Positions 36,065 through 44,399 of a DNA stretch of 64,000 nt are shown here, one piece after another. How positions within the stretch are numbered: position 1 is the first letter of the stretch; every line of letters starts with the position of its first letter. Below the pieces are notes generated by a model. The model did not search any database. It was not told the origin of the DNA and saw only the letters and a list, made by a program, of their open reading frames with translations. The DNA is from JAWLDA01 sp041686855. Its GTDB lineage: Bacteria > Bacillota > Limnochordia > DTU080 > RSA5. The translations under genes were made by a program, and so were the position numbers. Location: assembly GCA_041686855.1 (NCBI GenBank), contig JAWLDA010000002.1:384280-448279 (forward strand). Direction: 5' to 3'.

Positions 36065-39000
36065 CTAGAGGTTATCGTCGTCATCTTCGCCGGTGTCGAA
36101 GTCTTCGTCATCCAAGTCCTCGACGAGCCGGTCGAAATCGACGTCGCCATCCTCTTCGTCATCCACGTCCTCCGGCTCATCATCGTCGCCGGCCTCATCG
36201 ACATCCTCGTCCTCGGAGCCTTGGCTCTCGGACTTGCTCTCCTTGGATGGAGTCTCTTCGTCCTCATCATCGCGACCTTGAATATCGATACCAAGCTCGC
36301 GCGCCATTTCGCTGATATCCTCTTCCTCTTCGCGGATCTCGATCTCTTCGGATTCCTCCGTGAGCACTCGCACATCTAACGCCAAGCTCTGTAACTCTTT
36401 AATCAACACCTTGAATGATTCAGGCACCCCGGGCTCAGGAACGTTCTCGCCCTTGACAATCGCCTCATACGTCTTCACACGGCCGACCACGTCGTCCGAC
36501 TTCACTGTAAGCAACTCTTGGAGCGTATACGCCGAACCGTACGCCTCCAAGGCCCACACTTCCATCTCTCCAAATCGCTGGCCGCCGAACTGAGCCTTCC
36601 CGCCCAGTGGCTGCTGTGTCACCAGTGAGTACGGTCCAGTCGATCGAGCGTGGATCTTATCGTCGACCAGGTGAGCTAACTTAAGCATATAGATGTAACC
36701 AACCGTCACCGGATTCTCAAATGACTCTCCGCTGCGTCCGTCGTAGAGAGTGGTCTTTCCACTTGGATCGCTGCCGGCCCGCTTGAGATAGTCAAACACT
36801 TCGTGCTCCGTCGCACCGTCGAAGACCGGTGTCGCGACGTGAACACCCAGCGCCTTGGCAGCCCATCCGAGGTGTGTCTCAAGCACCTGCCCGATGTTCA
36901 TTCGGGAAGGAACGCCAAGAGGATTGAGGACGATTTCCACGGGGGTACCGTCCGGAAGGAATGGCATATCCTCCTCCGGCAGGATGCGGGCAATGACGCC
37001 CTTGTTCCCATGGCGGCCAGCCATCTTGTCGCCTTCGGAGATTTTGCGCTTTTGGGCAATGTACACCCGGACCAACTTGTTGACGCCGGGAGAGAGTTCA
37101 TCACCATTCTCCCGAGAAAAGACACGGACGTCGACAACGACCCCACCTTCACCATGGGGCACTTTGAGCGAGGTGTCTCGTACTTCGCGAGCCTTCTCAC
37201 CAAAGATTGCCCGTAAGAGCCGTTCTTCAGCGGTCAGCTCCGTCTCGCCCTTGGGTGTCACTTTACCGACAAGGATGTCCCCGGGGCGTACCTCGGCGCC
37301 AATCCGAATGATGCCCTCTTCGTCCAAATCCTTTAATACATCGTCGCCCACGTTGGGAATGTCTCGGGTTATCTCTTCGGCGCCCAACTTGGTGTCGCGC
37401 GCCTGAGCCTCGTACTCCTCAATGTGGATCGACGTGAAGACGTCCTCTTTCACGAGCTTCTCACTCAAGAGGATAGCGTCTTCGTAGTTGTAACCCTCCC
37501 AGGGCATGAATGCTACAAGTACGTTTCGCCCTAGGGCCAACTCGCCTTGATCGGTAGACGGACCATCAGCGATCACTTCACCGCGCTCGACCCTCTGACC
37601 GGGTAAGACGAGGGGACGCTGATTCATGCAAGTACCCTGGTTGGACCGTTGATACTTGATGAGGCGATAACGGTGCTCGTCACCCTTATCCGTCTTAATG
37701 ACGATCTCATCAGCGGTCACCTTGCGGACATCCCCCGCCTCACGCGCGACGACGACGACGCCGGAGTCCACGGCCGCCTTGTACTCCATGCCGGTTCCAA
37801 CAAGCGGTGAATCCGTCCTCAACAAAGGTACGGCCTGACGCTGCATGTTTGATCCCATCAACGCTCGACTTGCGTCGTCGTTCTCAAGGAACGGAATGAG
37901 CGCCGTCGCGATAGAGACGGCTTGCTTGGGCGAGACATCCATAAAGTCCACCTGCGACGAAGGGACCAACAAAATTTCGTCCATGTATCGCACGGAGACC
38001 CGCTCTCGAGTGAAGCGATTATTCTCGTCAAACGGCTCGTTCGCCTGAGCAATGATGTAGTTATCCTCTTCATCCGCCGTCAGATAGACGATCTCATCTT
38101 GAATGACGCCGTCCTCGACTCGGCGGTATGGCGTCTCAATAAATCCGTACTCGTTGATGCGCGCAAAAGTGCACAACGAACCGATGAGACCGATGTTGGG
38201 ACCTTCAGGTGTTTCGATGGGGCACATACGGCCATAGTGCGAGTGGTGTACGTCTCGCACCTCAAAACCGGCACGCTCACGCGAGAGTCCGCCGGGTCCA
38301 AGCGCTGAAAGACGCCGCTTGTGCGTCAACTCAGCCAGTGGATTGGTCTGGTCCATAAACTGAGAGAGTTGGGAACTACCAAAGAACTCCTTGATGGAGG
38401 CGACCACCGGACGAATGTTGATGAGCGCCTGTGGCGTAATAATGTCTACGTCTTGAATAGTCATCCGCTCACGGACGACTCGCTCCATGCGAGACAGACC
38501 AATGCGAAACTGGTTCTGCAATAGTTCGCCGACAGACTTGAGGCGACGGTTGCCGAGATGGTCAATGTCGTCGACCATGCCCAGCCCGTCCATCAACCCA
38601 ATGATGTAGTTGATTGCGGCGACGATATCGTCTCGCGTGAGTGTCTTGGTCTGATCGTCGGGACCACCGTTGCCAAAGACAAGCGAGGGTCGACGATCCC
38701 GCCCCTCAACGACGACACTTTGGATCCCCGACTCCTGAATTCGCTCGGCAAGCTTCCGGTCAACTTTCGCGCCGGCTTCTGCGATCAATTCACCGCTCTC
38801 GGGATCGGCGACGGGCTCCACCAACACACGACCCATGATGCGCGGCATCAGTCGCAGCTTCTTGTTCACTTTGTACCGGCCGACACCAGCCAGATCGTAA
38901 CGTTTCGGATCATAAAAGAGAGTCTCAAAGAGTGATCGAGCACTCTCCTCAGTCGGGGGTTCCCCGGGACGCAGACGCTTGTAAATCTCAATTAGGGCCT

Positions 39001-39688
39001 CTGCCTCTGTCTCCGTGTTGTCCCGTTCCAAGGTGTGCTTGATGGGGTCCGCTTCCATAAAAGCCTGGAGGATCAGAGAGTTGCTACTCAGGCCAATCGC
39101 ACGCAAGAGAACCGTCACGGGAATCTTGCGCGTCCGATCAACCCGTACATAAACGACATCGTTACTGTCACACTCAAACTCGAGCCACGCGCCGCGATTT
39201 GGAATCACCGACGCGCTGTAGAGGGGCTTCCCGCTCGTATCATACTCACGACCGTAATAGACGCCGGGAGATCGAACCAACTGACTGACAATGACCCGCT
39301 CCGCCCCGTTGATCACGAATGTGCCGTTCTCCGTCATGAGCGGGAAGTCCCCCATAAACACTTCCTGCTCTTTGACCTCTCCGGTCTCCTTATTGATCAA
39401 CCGCACGCGCACTTTTAGAGGAGCCGCGAAGGTAACGTCCCGATCTTTACACTCATCGACATCATACTTCGGTTCGCCAAGGGAATAATCGATGAACTCG
39501 AGAACTAAGTTACCAGTGAAGTCTTGAATCGGGGAGATGTCGCGGAACATCTCAAGGAGGCCTTCCTTAAGAAACCACTCGTACGACTTGCGCTGCACCT
39601 CGATAAGATCGGGTACATCCAGCACCTCTTTGATCTTACCGAAACTGATCCTCTGCCGTCTTTCAAGCTCTTGTGTCGCGATTGCCAA
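36065..39688 (-). CDS. rpoB: RNA polymerase beta subunit with acidic C-terminal tail
   Basis: 1207 residues. The rifampicin region FFGSSQLSQFMDQTNPLAEL and THKRRLSALGPGGLSRER carries the sensitive residues. The core ends near residue 1110 and about 90 residues follow, mostly Asp and Glu, ending FDTGEDDDDNL. TTG at 39688 is preferred because GAGGAG is 8 nt away; a GTG at 39697 lies on top of the ribosome site. The long leader before it is described separately. Confidence 0.96.
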   Translation of the reverse strand: MAIATQELERRQRISFGKIKEVLDVPDLIEVQRKSYEWFLKEGLLEMFRDISPIQDFTGNLVLEFIDYSLGEPKYDVDECKDRDVTFAAPLKVRVRLINKETGEVKEQEVFMGDFPLMTENGTFVINGAERVIVSQLVRSPGVYYGREYDTSGKPLYSASVIPNRGAWLEFECDSNDVVYVRVDRTRKIPVTVLLRAIGLSSNSLILQAFMEADPIKHTLERDNTETEAEALIEIYKRLRPGEPPTEESARSLFETLFYDPKRYDLAGVGRYKVNKKLRLMPRIMGRVLVEPVADPESGELIAEAGAKVDRKLAERIQESGIQSVVVEGRDRRPSLVFGNGGPDDQTKTLTRDDIVAAINYIIGLMDGLGMVDDIDHLGNRRLKSVGELLQNQFRIGLSRMERVVRERMTIQDVDIITPQALINIRPVVASIKEFFGSSQLSQFMDQTNPLAELTHKRRLSALGPGGLSRERAGFEVRDVHHSHYGRMCPIETPEGPNIGLIGSLCTFARINEYGFIETPYRRVEDGVIQDEIVYLTADEEDNYIIAQANEPFDENNRFTRERVSVRYMDEILLVPSSQVDFMDVSPKQAVSIATALIPFLENDDASRALMGSNMQRQAVPLLRTDSPLVGTGMEYKAAVDSGVVVVAREAGDVRKVTADEIVIKTDKGDEHRYRLIKYQRSNQGTCMNQRPLVLPGQRVERGEVIADGPSTDQGELALGRNVLVAFMPWEGYNYEDAILLSEKLVKEDVFTSIHIEEYEAQARDTKLGAEEITRDIPNVGDDVLKDLDEEGIIRIGAEVRPGDILVGKVTPKGETELTAEERLLRAIFGEKAREVRDTSLKVPHGEGGVVVDVRVFSRENGDELSPGVNKLVRVYIAQKRKISEGDKMAGRHGNKGVIARILPEEDMPFLPDGTPVEIVLNPLGVPSRMNIGQVLETHLGWAAKALGVHVATPVFDGATEHEVFDYLKRAGSDPSGKTTLYDGRSGESFENPVTVGYIYMLKLAHLVDDKIHARSTGPYSLVTQQPLGGKAQFGGQRFGEMEVWALEAYGSAYTLQELLTVKSDDVVGRVKTYEAIVKGENVPEPGVPESFKVLIKELQSLALDVRVLTEESEEIEIREEEEDISEMARELGIDIQGRDDEDEETPSKESKSESQGSEDEDVDEAGDDDEPEDVDDEEDGDVDFDRLVEDLDDEDFDTGEDDDDNL

Positions 39689-40028
39689 TAGCGCCACTCC
39701 TCTCGTCTGGAAAGAACGTCTACCACTCGCGACGGGTCACGTCCCGGTCATGTCCGTGCGCCTGCCTTTTAATTCGCGCGGAGGGGCTCCAAACATAGTG
39801 AAAAGCAAGGCCTTCATAGAGGTCTCATAAAAACGACGACAAAAAAGACCTCCATCCTCGCTTCAAACAATGGGGGTGTAACATGGCACACCTTCTATTA
39901 TGTGCCGGCGTTGCGATGTATATGCAGGTTGATGTTCAAAATTTTGCCCACCGCGGCGGAATGCAGGACCGACAAATTGTTACACGTAAGCACCTTAGAA
40001 TCCTAACATAGTGGAATTACTGTGTCAA
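39689..40028 (-). promoter_or_regulatory. rpoBC promoter and long structured leader
   Basis: A near-consensus promoter lies on the minus strand: TTGACA (40023-40028), 17-bp spacer, TAGGAT (40000-40005). The leader before rpoB is about 310 nt and has no gene. It holds GGTGT/ACACC (39875-39892), then CCCCCAT/ATGGAGG (39849-39876, one mismatch) followed by TCTTTTTT (39841-39848), a terminator-like structure. Next is GAGGTCT/AGACCTC (39819-39852), which shares the bases of the second stem's 3' arm. This layout suggests attenuation of rpoBC. Confidence 0.6.
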
Positions 40029-40052
40029 GCTTCAACGCAAGATAAGCGCGCG

Positions 40053-40083
40053 AAGGCGGTGCCCCGCACGCGGGGCCCGCCTT
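40053..40083 (-). terminator. GC-rich hairpin after rplL
   Basis: AAGGCGG/CCGCCTT and GCCCCG/CGGGGC form a long stem with a CACG-type loop about 25 nt past the rplL stop. No T tract follows on the minus strand, so it may end the rplJL message by processing or only partly terminate before the rpoB promoter. Confidence 0.5.
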
Positions 40084-40106
40084 CACTAACACCAAGATTG
40101 CGTGGT

Positions 40107-40478
40107 CTACTTGAGTTCGACGGAGCCGCCGGCCTCTTCGATTTTGGACTTAATCTCCTCGGCTTGATCCTTGTCAACGCCCTCTTTGATGGGCTTAGGA
40201 GCGTTGTCGACAAGGTCTTTGGCCTCTTTAAGACCCAGACCCGTGATCTCACGGACCACCTTAATCACTTGGATCTTCTTATCACCGGCCGACGCGAGCA
40301 CAACGTCAAAGGAAGTCTTCTCCTCCTCAGCCGCAGCACCTGCCGCCCCAGGGGCCGCCGCGACTGCAACGGGAGCAGCTGCACTGACGCCAAACTCCTC
40401 CTCGAGCTCCTTGACGAGCTCAGCCAACTCCAACACAGTCATCTCTTTGATCGCCTGCATGATCTCTGCTTTTGACAC
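40107..40478 (-). CDS. rplL: 50S ribosomal protein L7/L12
   Basis: 123 residues. The N-terminal dimerisation helices (AIKEMTVLELAELVKELEEE), an Ala-rich hinge (about 32-52) and the C-domain KKIQVIKVVREITGLGLKEA with NAPKPIKEGVDKDQAEEIK form the factor-binding stalk protein. GTG start with GGAGG 7 nt upstream. Confidence 0.98.
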   Translation of the reverse strand: MSKAEIMQAIKEMTVLELAELVKELEEEFGVSAAAPVAVAAAPGAAGAAAEEEKTSFDVVLASAGDKKIQVIKVVREITGLGLKEAKDLVDNAPKPIKEGVDKDQAEEIKSKIEEAGGSVELK

Positions 40479-40525
40479 TATAAACCCTCCGAATTGATAC
40501 GGTTACGGAATTCTCTCTTCCCGTT

Positions 40526-41050
40526 TTAAGCCGCATCTTCTTTTTGTTTTCGCACCGCTTCAAGCGCATAGACAAACTGGCGCAACGTGCCGTGAAGCAC
40601 TCCGACCAAACCACTGATCGGGGATTGCATACCGCGTAGAACCTGCGCGAGCAACTCCTCGCGCGACGGCAGATCCGCGAGCGCTTTTACGCCATCAGCG
40701 CCGATCACCTTGCCGTCAAGGACCCCACCTTTCACCTCGAGATCGTCATGATCCTTGGCGAACTGGCTCAATACCTTGGCAGCCGAAACTGGTTCGTCGT
40801 AACCAAAAGCGATCGCTGTCGGACCGACCAGCAACTCTTCCAAATCGCCCAAATCGACCTGGCGCGCCGCAATCAACGCCAGCGAGTTCTTGACGACGTG
40901 ATACTCGACACCCGCCTCCCGCAACTTGCTGCGGAGTTCGGTCATCTCCTTAACGTCCAGACCCCGATAGTCGGTGAGCACAACCCCTTGGCCACGCTGA
41001 AACTTGTCAACGAGCTCTTCAACGACCTGAACCTTCTCTGCTGTTGCCAC
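40526..41050 (-). CDS. rplJ: 50S ribosomal protein L10
   Basis: 174 residues. KVQVVEELVDKFQRGQGVVL, TDYRGLDVKEMTELRSKLR and VKNSLALIAARQ are conserved; the C-terminal helix binds L7/L12 dimers. The GTG at 41050 has GGAGG 7 nt upstream; longer readings would run back through the L10 leader. Confidence 0.97.
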   Translation of the reverse strand: MATAEKVQVVEELVDKFQRGQGVVLTDYRGLDVKEMTELRSKLREAGVEYHVVKNSLALIAARQVDLGDLEELLVGPTAIAFGYDEPVSAAKVLSQFAKDHDDLEVKGGVLDGKVIGADGVKALADLPSREELLAQVLRGMQSPISGLVGVLHGTLRQFVYALEAVRKQKEDAA

Positions 41051-41065
41051 TCTCTCCCCTCCTCC

Positions 41066-41245
41066 CAAAAACAAAATACCCTTGGATTGAAGCCAAAGAG
41101 GCTCACCAAGGGCAATATCAAGGTCGAACTCATACCGTGCGCAATCGCCCACGATGTTCGACTCACGAATCGCCTCGGCGGGCCAAACACGCTGCGCGTG
41201 TTCTGTTTAAGTCCAGCGGACACCGGCTGTCTACGGCCATCATTC
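41066..41245 (-). promoter_or_regulatory. L10 leader with intrinsic attenuator
   Basis: The minus strand has GGCCGTAGACAGCCGGTG (near 41222-41239), the conserved core of the L10(L12)4-binding leader. Just before rplJ, CCCTTGG/CCAAGGG (41079-41112) is followed by TATTTTGTTTTT (41066-41078), an intrinsic terminator. In known cases excess L10-L7/L12 binding reduces expression of rplJL; the sequence here fits that scheme. Confidence 0.85.
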
Positions 41246-41268
41246 ACTTGAAAGAGGTCAAAAGGTCC

Positions 41269-41979
41269 TTATTCGCCCGAAGCAATCGTGGCGACTTCTT
41301 GAGGATCCAGGTGGACACCCGGTCCCATCGTTGCCGAGACTGCTACTTTACGCAAGTACTGCCCCTTGGATGCGCTCGGCTTTGAACGGACGATGGCACC
41401 CATCAGAGTTCTAAAGTTCTCGAAGAGCTGATCGTCGTCAAACGAGACCCGTCCAACCGTGACGTGTACGCCCGACTCCTTGGTCACCCGGTATTCGACC
41501 TTACCCGCCTTGAAGTCGCGCACAGCCGCGGCGACATCCATCGTTACCGTGCCGGCCTTGGGGTTTGGCATCAACCCTTTGGGACCAAGGACCCGACCTA
41601 GCCGTCCGACAACGCCCATCATGTCGGGTGTGGCAATCACCACATCAAACGGCATATCTCCGCCTTGAACGCGCTCTGCCAGATCTTCGCCGCCAACGAC
41701 ATCTGCGCCGGCCGCCTCTGCCTCGGTTGCCTTATCGCCTTGGGCAAAGACTGCGACCCTGACGCTCTTGCCGGTACCATGGGGCAGCACAACGGTGCCA
41801 CGTACTTGCTGGTCGGCATGCCGCGGATCGACGCCCAATTTCAATGCTACATCAACACTCTCATCAAACTTAGCCGACGCGAGCTCCTTGACAAGGCCGA
41901 GACCTTCGCGCACGCCGTACTCTTTGTCACGGTCGACCTTACCGGCCGCTTCACGATACTTCTTCCCTCGTTTTGCCAC
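41269..41979 (-). CDS. rplA: 50S ribosomal protein L1
   Basis: 236 residues. KYREAAGKVDRDKEYGVREG, VVIATPDMMGVVGRLGRVLG, PKGLMPNPKAGTVTMDVA and KVEYRVTKESGVHVTVGRVS are L1 signatures. GTG at 41979 with GGAGG 7 nt upstream. Follows rplK. Confidence 0.97.
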   Translation of the reverse strand: MAKRGKKYREAAGKVDRDKEYGVREGLGLVKELASAKFDESVDVALKLGVDPRHADQQVRGTVVLPHGTGKSVRVAVFAQGDKATEAEAAGADVVGGEDLAERVQGGDMPFDVVIATPDMMGVVGRLGRVLGPKGLMPNPKAGTVTMDVAAAVRDFKAGKVEYRVTKESGVHVTVGRVSFDDDQLFENFRTLMGAIVRSKPSASKGQYLRKVAVSATMGPGVHLDPQEVATIASGE

Positions 41980-42062
41980 GGTGTATCCTCCTTTGCGGTG
42001 CAGACGAGCGCCGCTGTTTTCGCCGCTCTCCCACATTAGAAACCCGATTAAGTACTTAACAC

Positions 42063-42488
42063 TTAATCTTGTACGGTGATCCCCATGCTCCGGGCCGTTC
42101 CCTCAATCATGCGCATCGCAGCTTCGACGTCGGCAGCGTTGAGATCCGGCATCTTCAACTCGGCGATCTCGCGCACTTGGCTGCGCTTAACACTCGCCAC
42201 TTTGTTGGAGTTGGGCTGGCCTGAACCCTTTTCAATCCCTGCGGCCTTACGGAGCAAGACAGGCGCAGGCGGAGTCTTGGTGATGAACGTAAACGAACGA
42301 TCCTCAAAGACGGAGATCTCAACCGGAATCACCATGCCCGCTTGATCCGCTGTCCGCTCGTTAAAGCTCTTGCAAAACTCCATGATATTCACGCCGTGTT
42401 GACCCAGTGCCGGGCCGACCGGAGGCGCCGGGTTCGCCTTGCCCGCGGGCACCTGAAGTTTGATTACTGCTGTCAGTTTCCTAGCCAT
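42063..42488 (-). CDS. rplK: 50S ribosomal protein L11
   Basis: 141 residues. IKLQVPAGKANPAPPVGPAL, GQHGVNIMEFCKSFNERT and the C-terminal VREIAELKMPDLNAADVEAA show the GTPase-centre protein. ATG start. Confidence 0.98.
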   Translation of the reverse strand: MARKLTAVIKLQVPAGKANPAPPVGPALGQHGVNIMEFCKSFNERTADQAGMVIPVEISVFEDRSFTFITKTPPAPVLLRKAAGIEKGSGQPNSNKVASVKRSQVREIAELKMPDLNAADVEAAMRMIEGTARSMGITVQD

Positions 42489-42522
42489 TCCGGTTCAAAC
42501 TCCTTAACTTACGATTACTCGT

Positions 42523-43131
42523 TTACGAGGACTTCTCGACCTGCTCAAAATCGAGCTCGACGGGGGTCTCCCGACCAAACATCGAGATGACAACCTTTAG
42601 CTTACCCCGTTCGATGTTAACTTCTTCGATCACTCCGCCAAAATTCTCAAACGGTCCGGAGATTACTCGGATCGCATCACCCGAGTTAAAGGCAACCTTG
42701 GGCTTGGCCTCGTCGAAACCAAGCTGCTTGAGGATCGCCTTCACTTCCTCCGGCGCCAAGGGAATCGGACGAGTGCCTGAGCCAACAAATCCTGTCACAC
42801 CAGGAGTGTTGCGTACCACGTACCACGAGTCATCGCTCAACACCATCTCGACCAAAACGTAGCCGGGGAAGACTTTCTTCCGATTGATCTTCTTTTTGCC
42901 GTCCTTAAACTCAATCTCTTCTTCGGTCGGCACAAAGACCCGGAAGATCTTGTCCTCCATCCCCATCGAAGCGACTCGCCGCTCAAGGTTCGCTTTCACC
43001 TTATTCTCGTAACCGGAGTAGGTATGAACCACGTACCAATGCTTATCAATGCCGCTGTCGAGATCGAGAAACTCGTCGATATCGATGGGCTGGCGCTCTT
43101 CGAAATTTTCGGTCGTCGGTTCTTTTACCAC
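42523..43131 (-). CDS. nusG: Transcription elongation/antitermination factor NusG
   Basis: 202 residues. A 25-residue acidic N-terminal extension comes before WYVVHTYSGYENKVKANLER of the NGN domain; FPGYVLVEMVLSDDSWYVVR and VGSGTRPIPLAPEE follow. The C-terminal KOW domain has GDAIRVISGPFENFGGVIEE. GTG start with GGGAGGG about 9 nt upstream. Confidence 0.97.
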   Translation of the reverse strand: MVKEPTTENFEERQPIDIDEFLDLDSGIDKHWYVVHTYSGYENKVKANLERRVASMGMEDKIFRVFVPTEEEIEFKDGKKKINRKKVFPGYVLVEMVLSDDSWYVVRNTPGVTGFVGSGTRPIPLAPEEVKAILKQLGFDEAKPKVAFNSGDAIRVISGPFENFGGVIEEVNIERGKLKVVISMFGRETPVELDFEQVEKSS

Positions 43132-43148
43132 CTGGTTGCGCCCTCCCT

Positions 43149-43370
43149 TTAAATGCGGCTAAGCATGCCGATCAATTGGGAAAAGATGAGGTCAACCACG
43201 CCGAGGAAGGCAGCCGCAATCGCGGTCGCCACGATGACCACCGCAGTATAGGTGATTAACTCCTTGCGGTTGGGCCAGGTCACTTTGCGAAGCTCGGCTC
43301 TTGCCTCGCGCAAGAACTTTCCCATCTTAAAAGTGGCCGGTTTATTTACCCGCTTAGTCACGTTAGCCAT
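43149..43370 (-). CDS. secE: Protein translocase subunit SecE
   Basis: 73 residues. One amphipathic helix (FLREARAELRKVTWPNRKEL, the conserved SecE motif) is followed by one TM helix (TYTAVVIVATAIAAAFLGVV). ATG at 43370 with GAGGAG 9 nt upstream; an upstream ATG at 43415 is less likely. Partner of SecY at 16801-18072. Confidence 0.96.
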   Translation of the reverse strand: MANVTKRVNKPATFKMGKFLREARAELRKVTWPNRKELITYTAVVIVATAIAAAFLGVVDLIFSQLIGMLSRI

Positions 43371-43443
43371 CTCGCTAGACTCCTCACCCAGCCCGAAAAG
43401 GCCTGTCGCCAGCATGGACGACCTTGTTAAAGTGTACCCCGCT

Positions 43444-43593
43444 TTAGCGTGTTTCGCGGTGAAGTGTGTGTCGCCGACACGTCTTGCAATGCTTTTTGAG
43501 CTCTACCCGCGCGGTCGTCGTACGACGATTCTTGGTCGTGCGGTAGTTGTGATTCTTACACTCGGTGCACTCCAAGGTGATTCCCACCCGCAT
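43444..43593 (-). CDS. rpmG: 50S ribosomal protein L33 (zinc form)
   Basis: 49 residues, MRVGITLECTECKNHNYRTT to HCKTCRRHTLHRETR, with two CxxC pairs (Cys9/12, 36/39). It is the first gene of rpmG-secE-nusG-rplKA and lies about 40 nt from its promoter. Confidence 0.97.
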   Translation of the reverse strand: MRVGITLECTECKNHNYRTTKNRRTTTARVELKKHCKTCRRHTLHRETR

Positions 43594-43634
43594 AGCACCT
43601 ATCCCTCCCACGGCTTTCCGAGAGTCACTCCATG

Positions 43635-43663
43635 AATGTAGCACATTCGATATGACGTGTCAA
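43635..43663 (-). promoter_or_regulatory. Sigma-A type promoter for rpmG-secE-nusG
   Basis: TTGACA (43658-43663), 17-bp spacer, TACATT (43635-43640) on the minus strand. The expected start is about 35 nt before the rpmG ATG. Confidence 0.82.
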
Positions 43664-43699
43664 CACAATTGACTTGACACACCCACATCGGCTCTCCTC

Positions 43700-43740
43700 G
43701 ACAAGAAGGAGCGGGGCGATTATCGACGACGCCCCGCTCC
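43700..43740 (-). terminator. Terminator after tuf copy 2
   Basis: GGAGCGGGGCG and CGCCCCGCTCC (43708-43740) form an 11-bp stem; TTCTTGTC follows on the minus strand. It separates tuf2 from the rpmG operon. Confidence 0.75.
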
Positions 43741-43791
43741 GAGCATCAGCACGCTCAATGTTGACGCTTGGGCTTATGGCGATGTACGCCC

Positions 43792-44094
43792 TTACTGAAT
43801 CACCTTGGTGACGACGCCGGCGCCCACGGTGCGTCCGCCTTCGCGAATAGCGAAGCGGAGACCCTCTTCCATCGCGATCGGGCTGATCAGCTCANNNNNN
43901 NNNNNNNNNNNNNNNNNNNNNNNNNNNNNNNNNNNNNNNNNNNNNNNNNNNNNNNNNNNNNNNNNNNNNNNNNNNNNNNNNNNNNNNNNNNNNNGCGTAA
44001 TCGCTGCCGTCGTCGTCGTCTTCCCGTGGTCTACGTGACCGATCGTCCCAATGTTGACGTGCGGTTTGGTTCTCTCAAACTTCTGCTTTGCCAC
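43792..44094 (-). CDS. tuf: Elongation factor Tu, copy 2, interrupted by an assembly gap
   Basis: The reading has the first 33 residues (AKQKFERTKPHVNIGTIGHV, then DHGKTTTTAAIT) and the last 34 (ELISPIAMEEGLRFAIREGG, then RTVGAGVVTKVIQ) of EF-Tu with 100 Ns between them (43895-43994). Copy 1 is 1200 nt, so about 1 kb is really missing and the N run is a placeholder. The present ends are identical to copy 1. The start is GTG with AAGGGG about 11 nt upstream. It is not evidence of a pseudogene. Confidence 0.9.
   Translation of the reverse strand: MAKQKFERTKPHVNIGTIGHVDHGKTTTTAAITXXXXXXXXXXXXXXXXXXXXXXXXXXXXXXXXXXELISPIAMEEGLRFAIREGGRTVGAGVVTKVIQ
43895..43994. other. Assembly gap of 100 Ns
   Basis: Exactly 100 N characters inside the second tuf gene. 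The flanks match both tuf copies, so an assembler probably could not resolve the near-identical repeat. The true length is likely close to 1 kb. Confidence 0.98.
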
Positions 44095-44245
44095 GCCTGT
44101 CACAACCCCTTCGGTATCGTAGTGGCCCAATTGCCTTGCCGGGTCGACCTTGTGCGCTCGGCTGCCGGCGAAGAGTCTCGCTCGGGACAAAAGGTGACAC
44201 CTGTAAAAATCGGCCCCATACGGCTTGGATTCCCAATCACCTGCC

Positions 44246-44275
44246 ATTTTACTGATGGGCGTCACAGCTTGTCAA
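44246..44275 (-). promoter_or_regulatory. Sigma-A type promoter for tuf copy 2
   Basis: In the 305-nt stretch between tuf2 and nirK, TTGACA (44270-44275) and TAAAAT (44246-44251) are 18 bp apart on the minus strand. The leader would be about 145 nt. Apart from the nirK terminator nothing else is seen in this stretch. Confidence 0.78.
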
Positions 44276-44325
44276 GGTTTCTTCATCCCCGTCGAAGCCG
44301 GCTCGTGGGCGGTCTCGTGTATCGG

Positions 44326-44378
44326 GGAAGTGAAAGAGGCTCCCTTCAGGTCAAGTTGCGCACCTGCTGGGAGCCTCT
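44326..44378 (-). terminator. Intrinsic terminator of nirK
   Basis: AGAGGCTCCC and GGGAGCCTCT (44335-44378) form a 10-bp stem around a 24-nt loop, followed by TTTCACTT on the minus strand. It lies about 20 nt past the nirK stop. Confidence 0.82.
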
Positions 44379-44399
44379 GACAGCCGTCGTATCTAGTTG

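Noticed and set aside
36093..36281. Serine-rich plus-strand reading
   Set aside because: It is the complement of the Asp/Glu codons of the RpoB tail, not a gene.
41051..41152. N-terminal extension of L10
   Set aside because: The extension runs through the attenuator of the L10 leader; the GTG at 41050 has a strong ribosome site.
43792..44094. tuf copy 2 as a truncated pseudogene
   Set aside because: The break is an N run; both ends are intact and in frame with EF-Tu.
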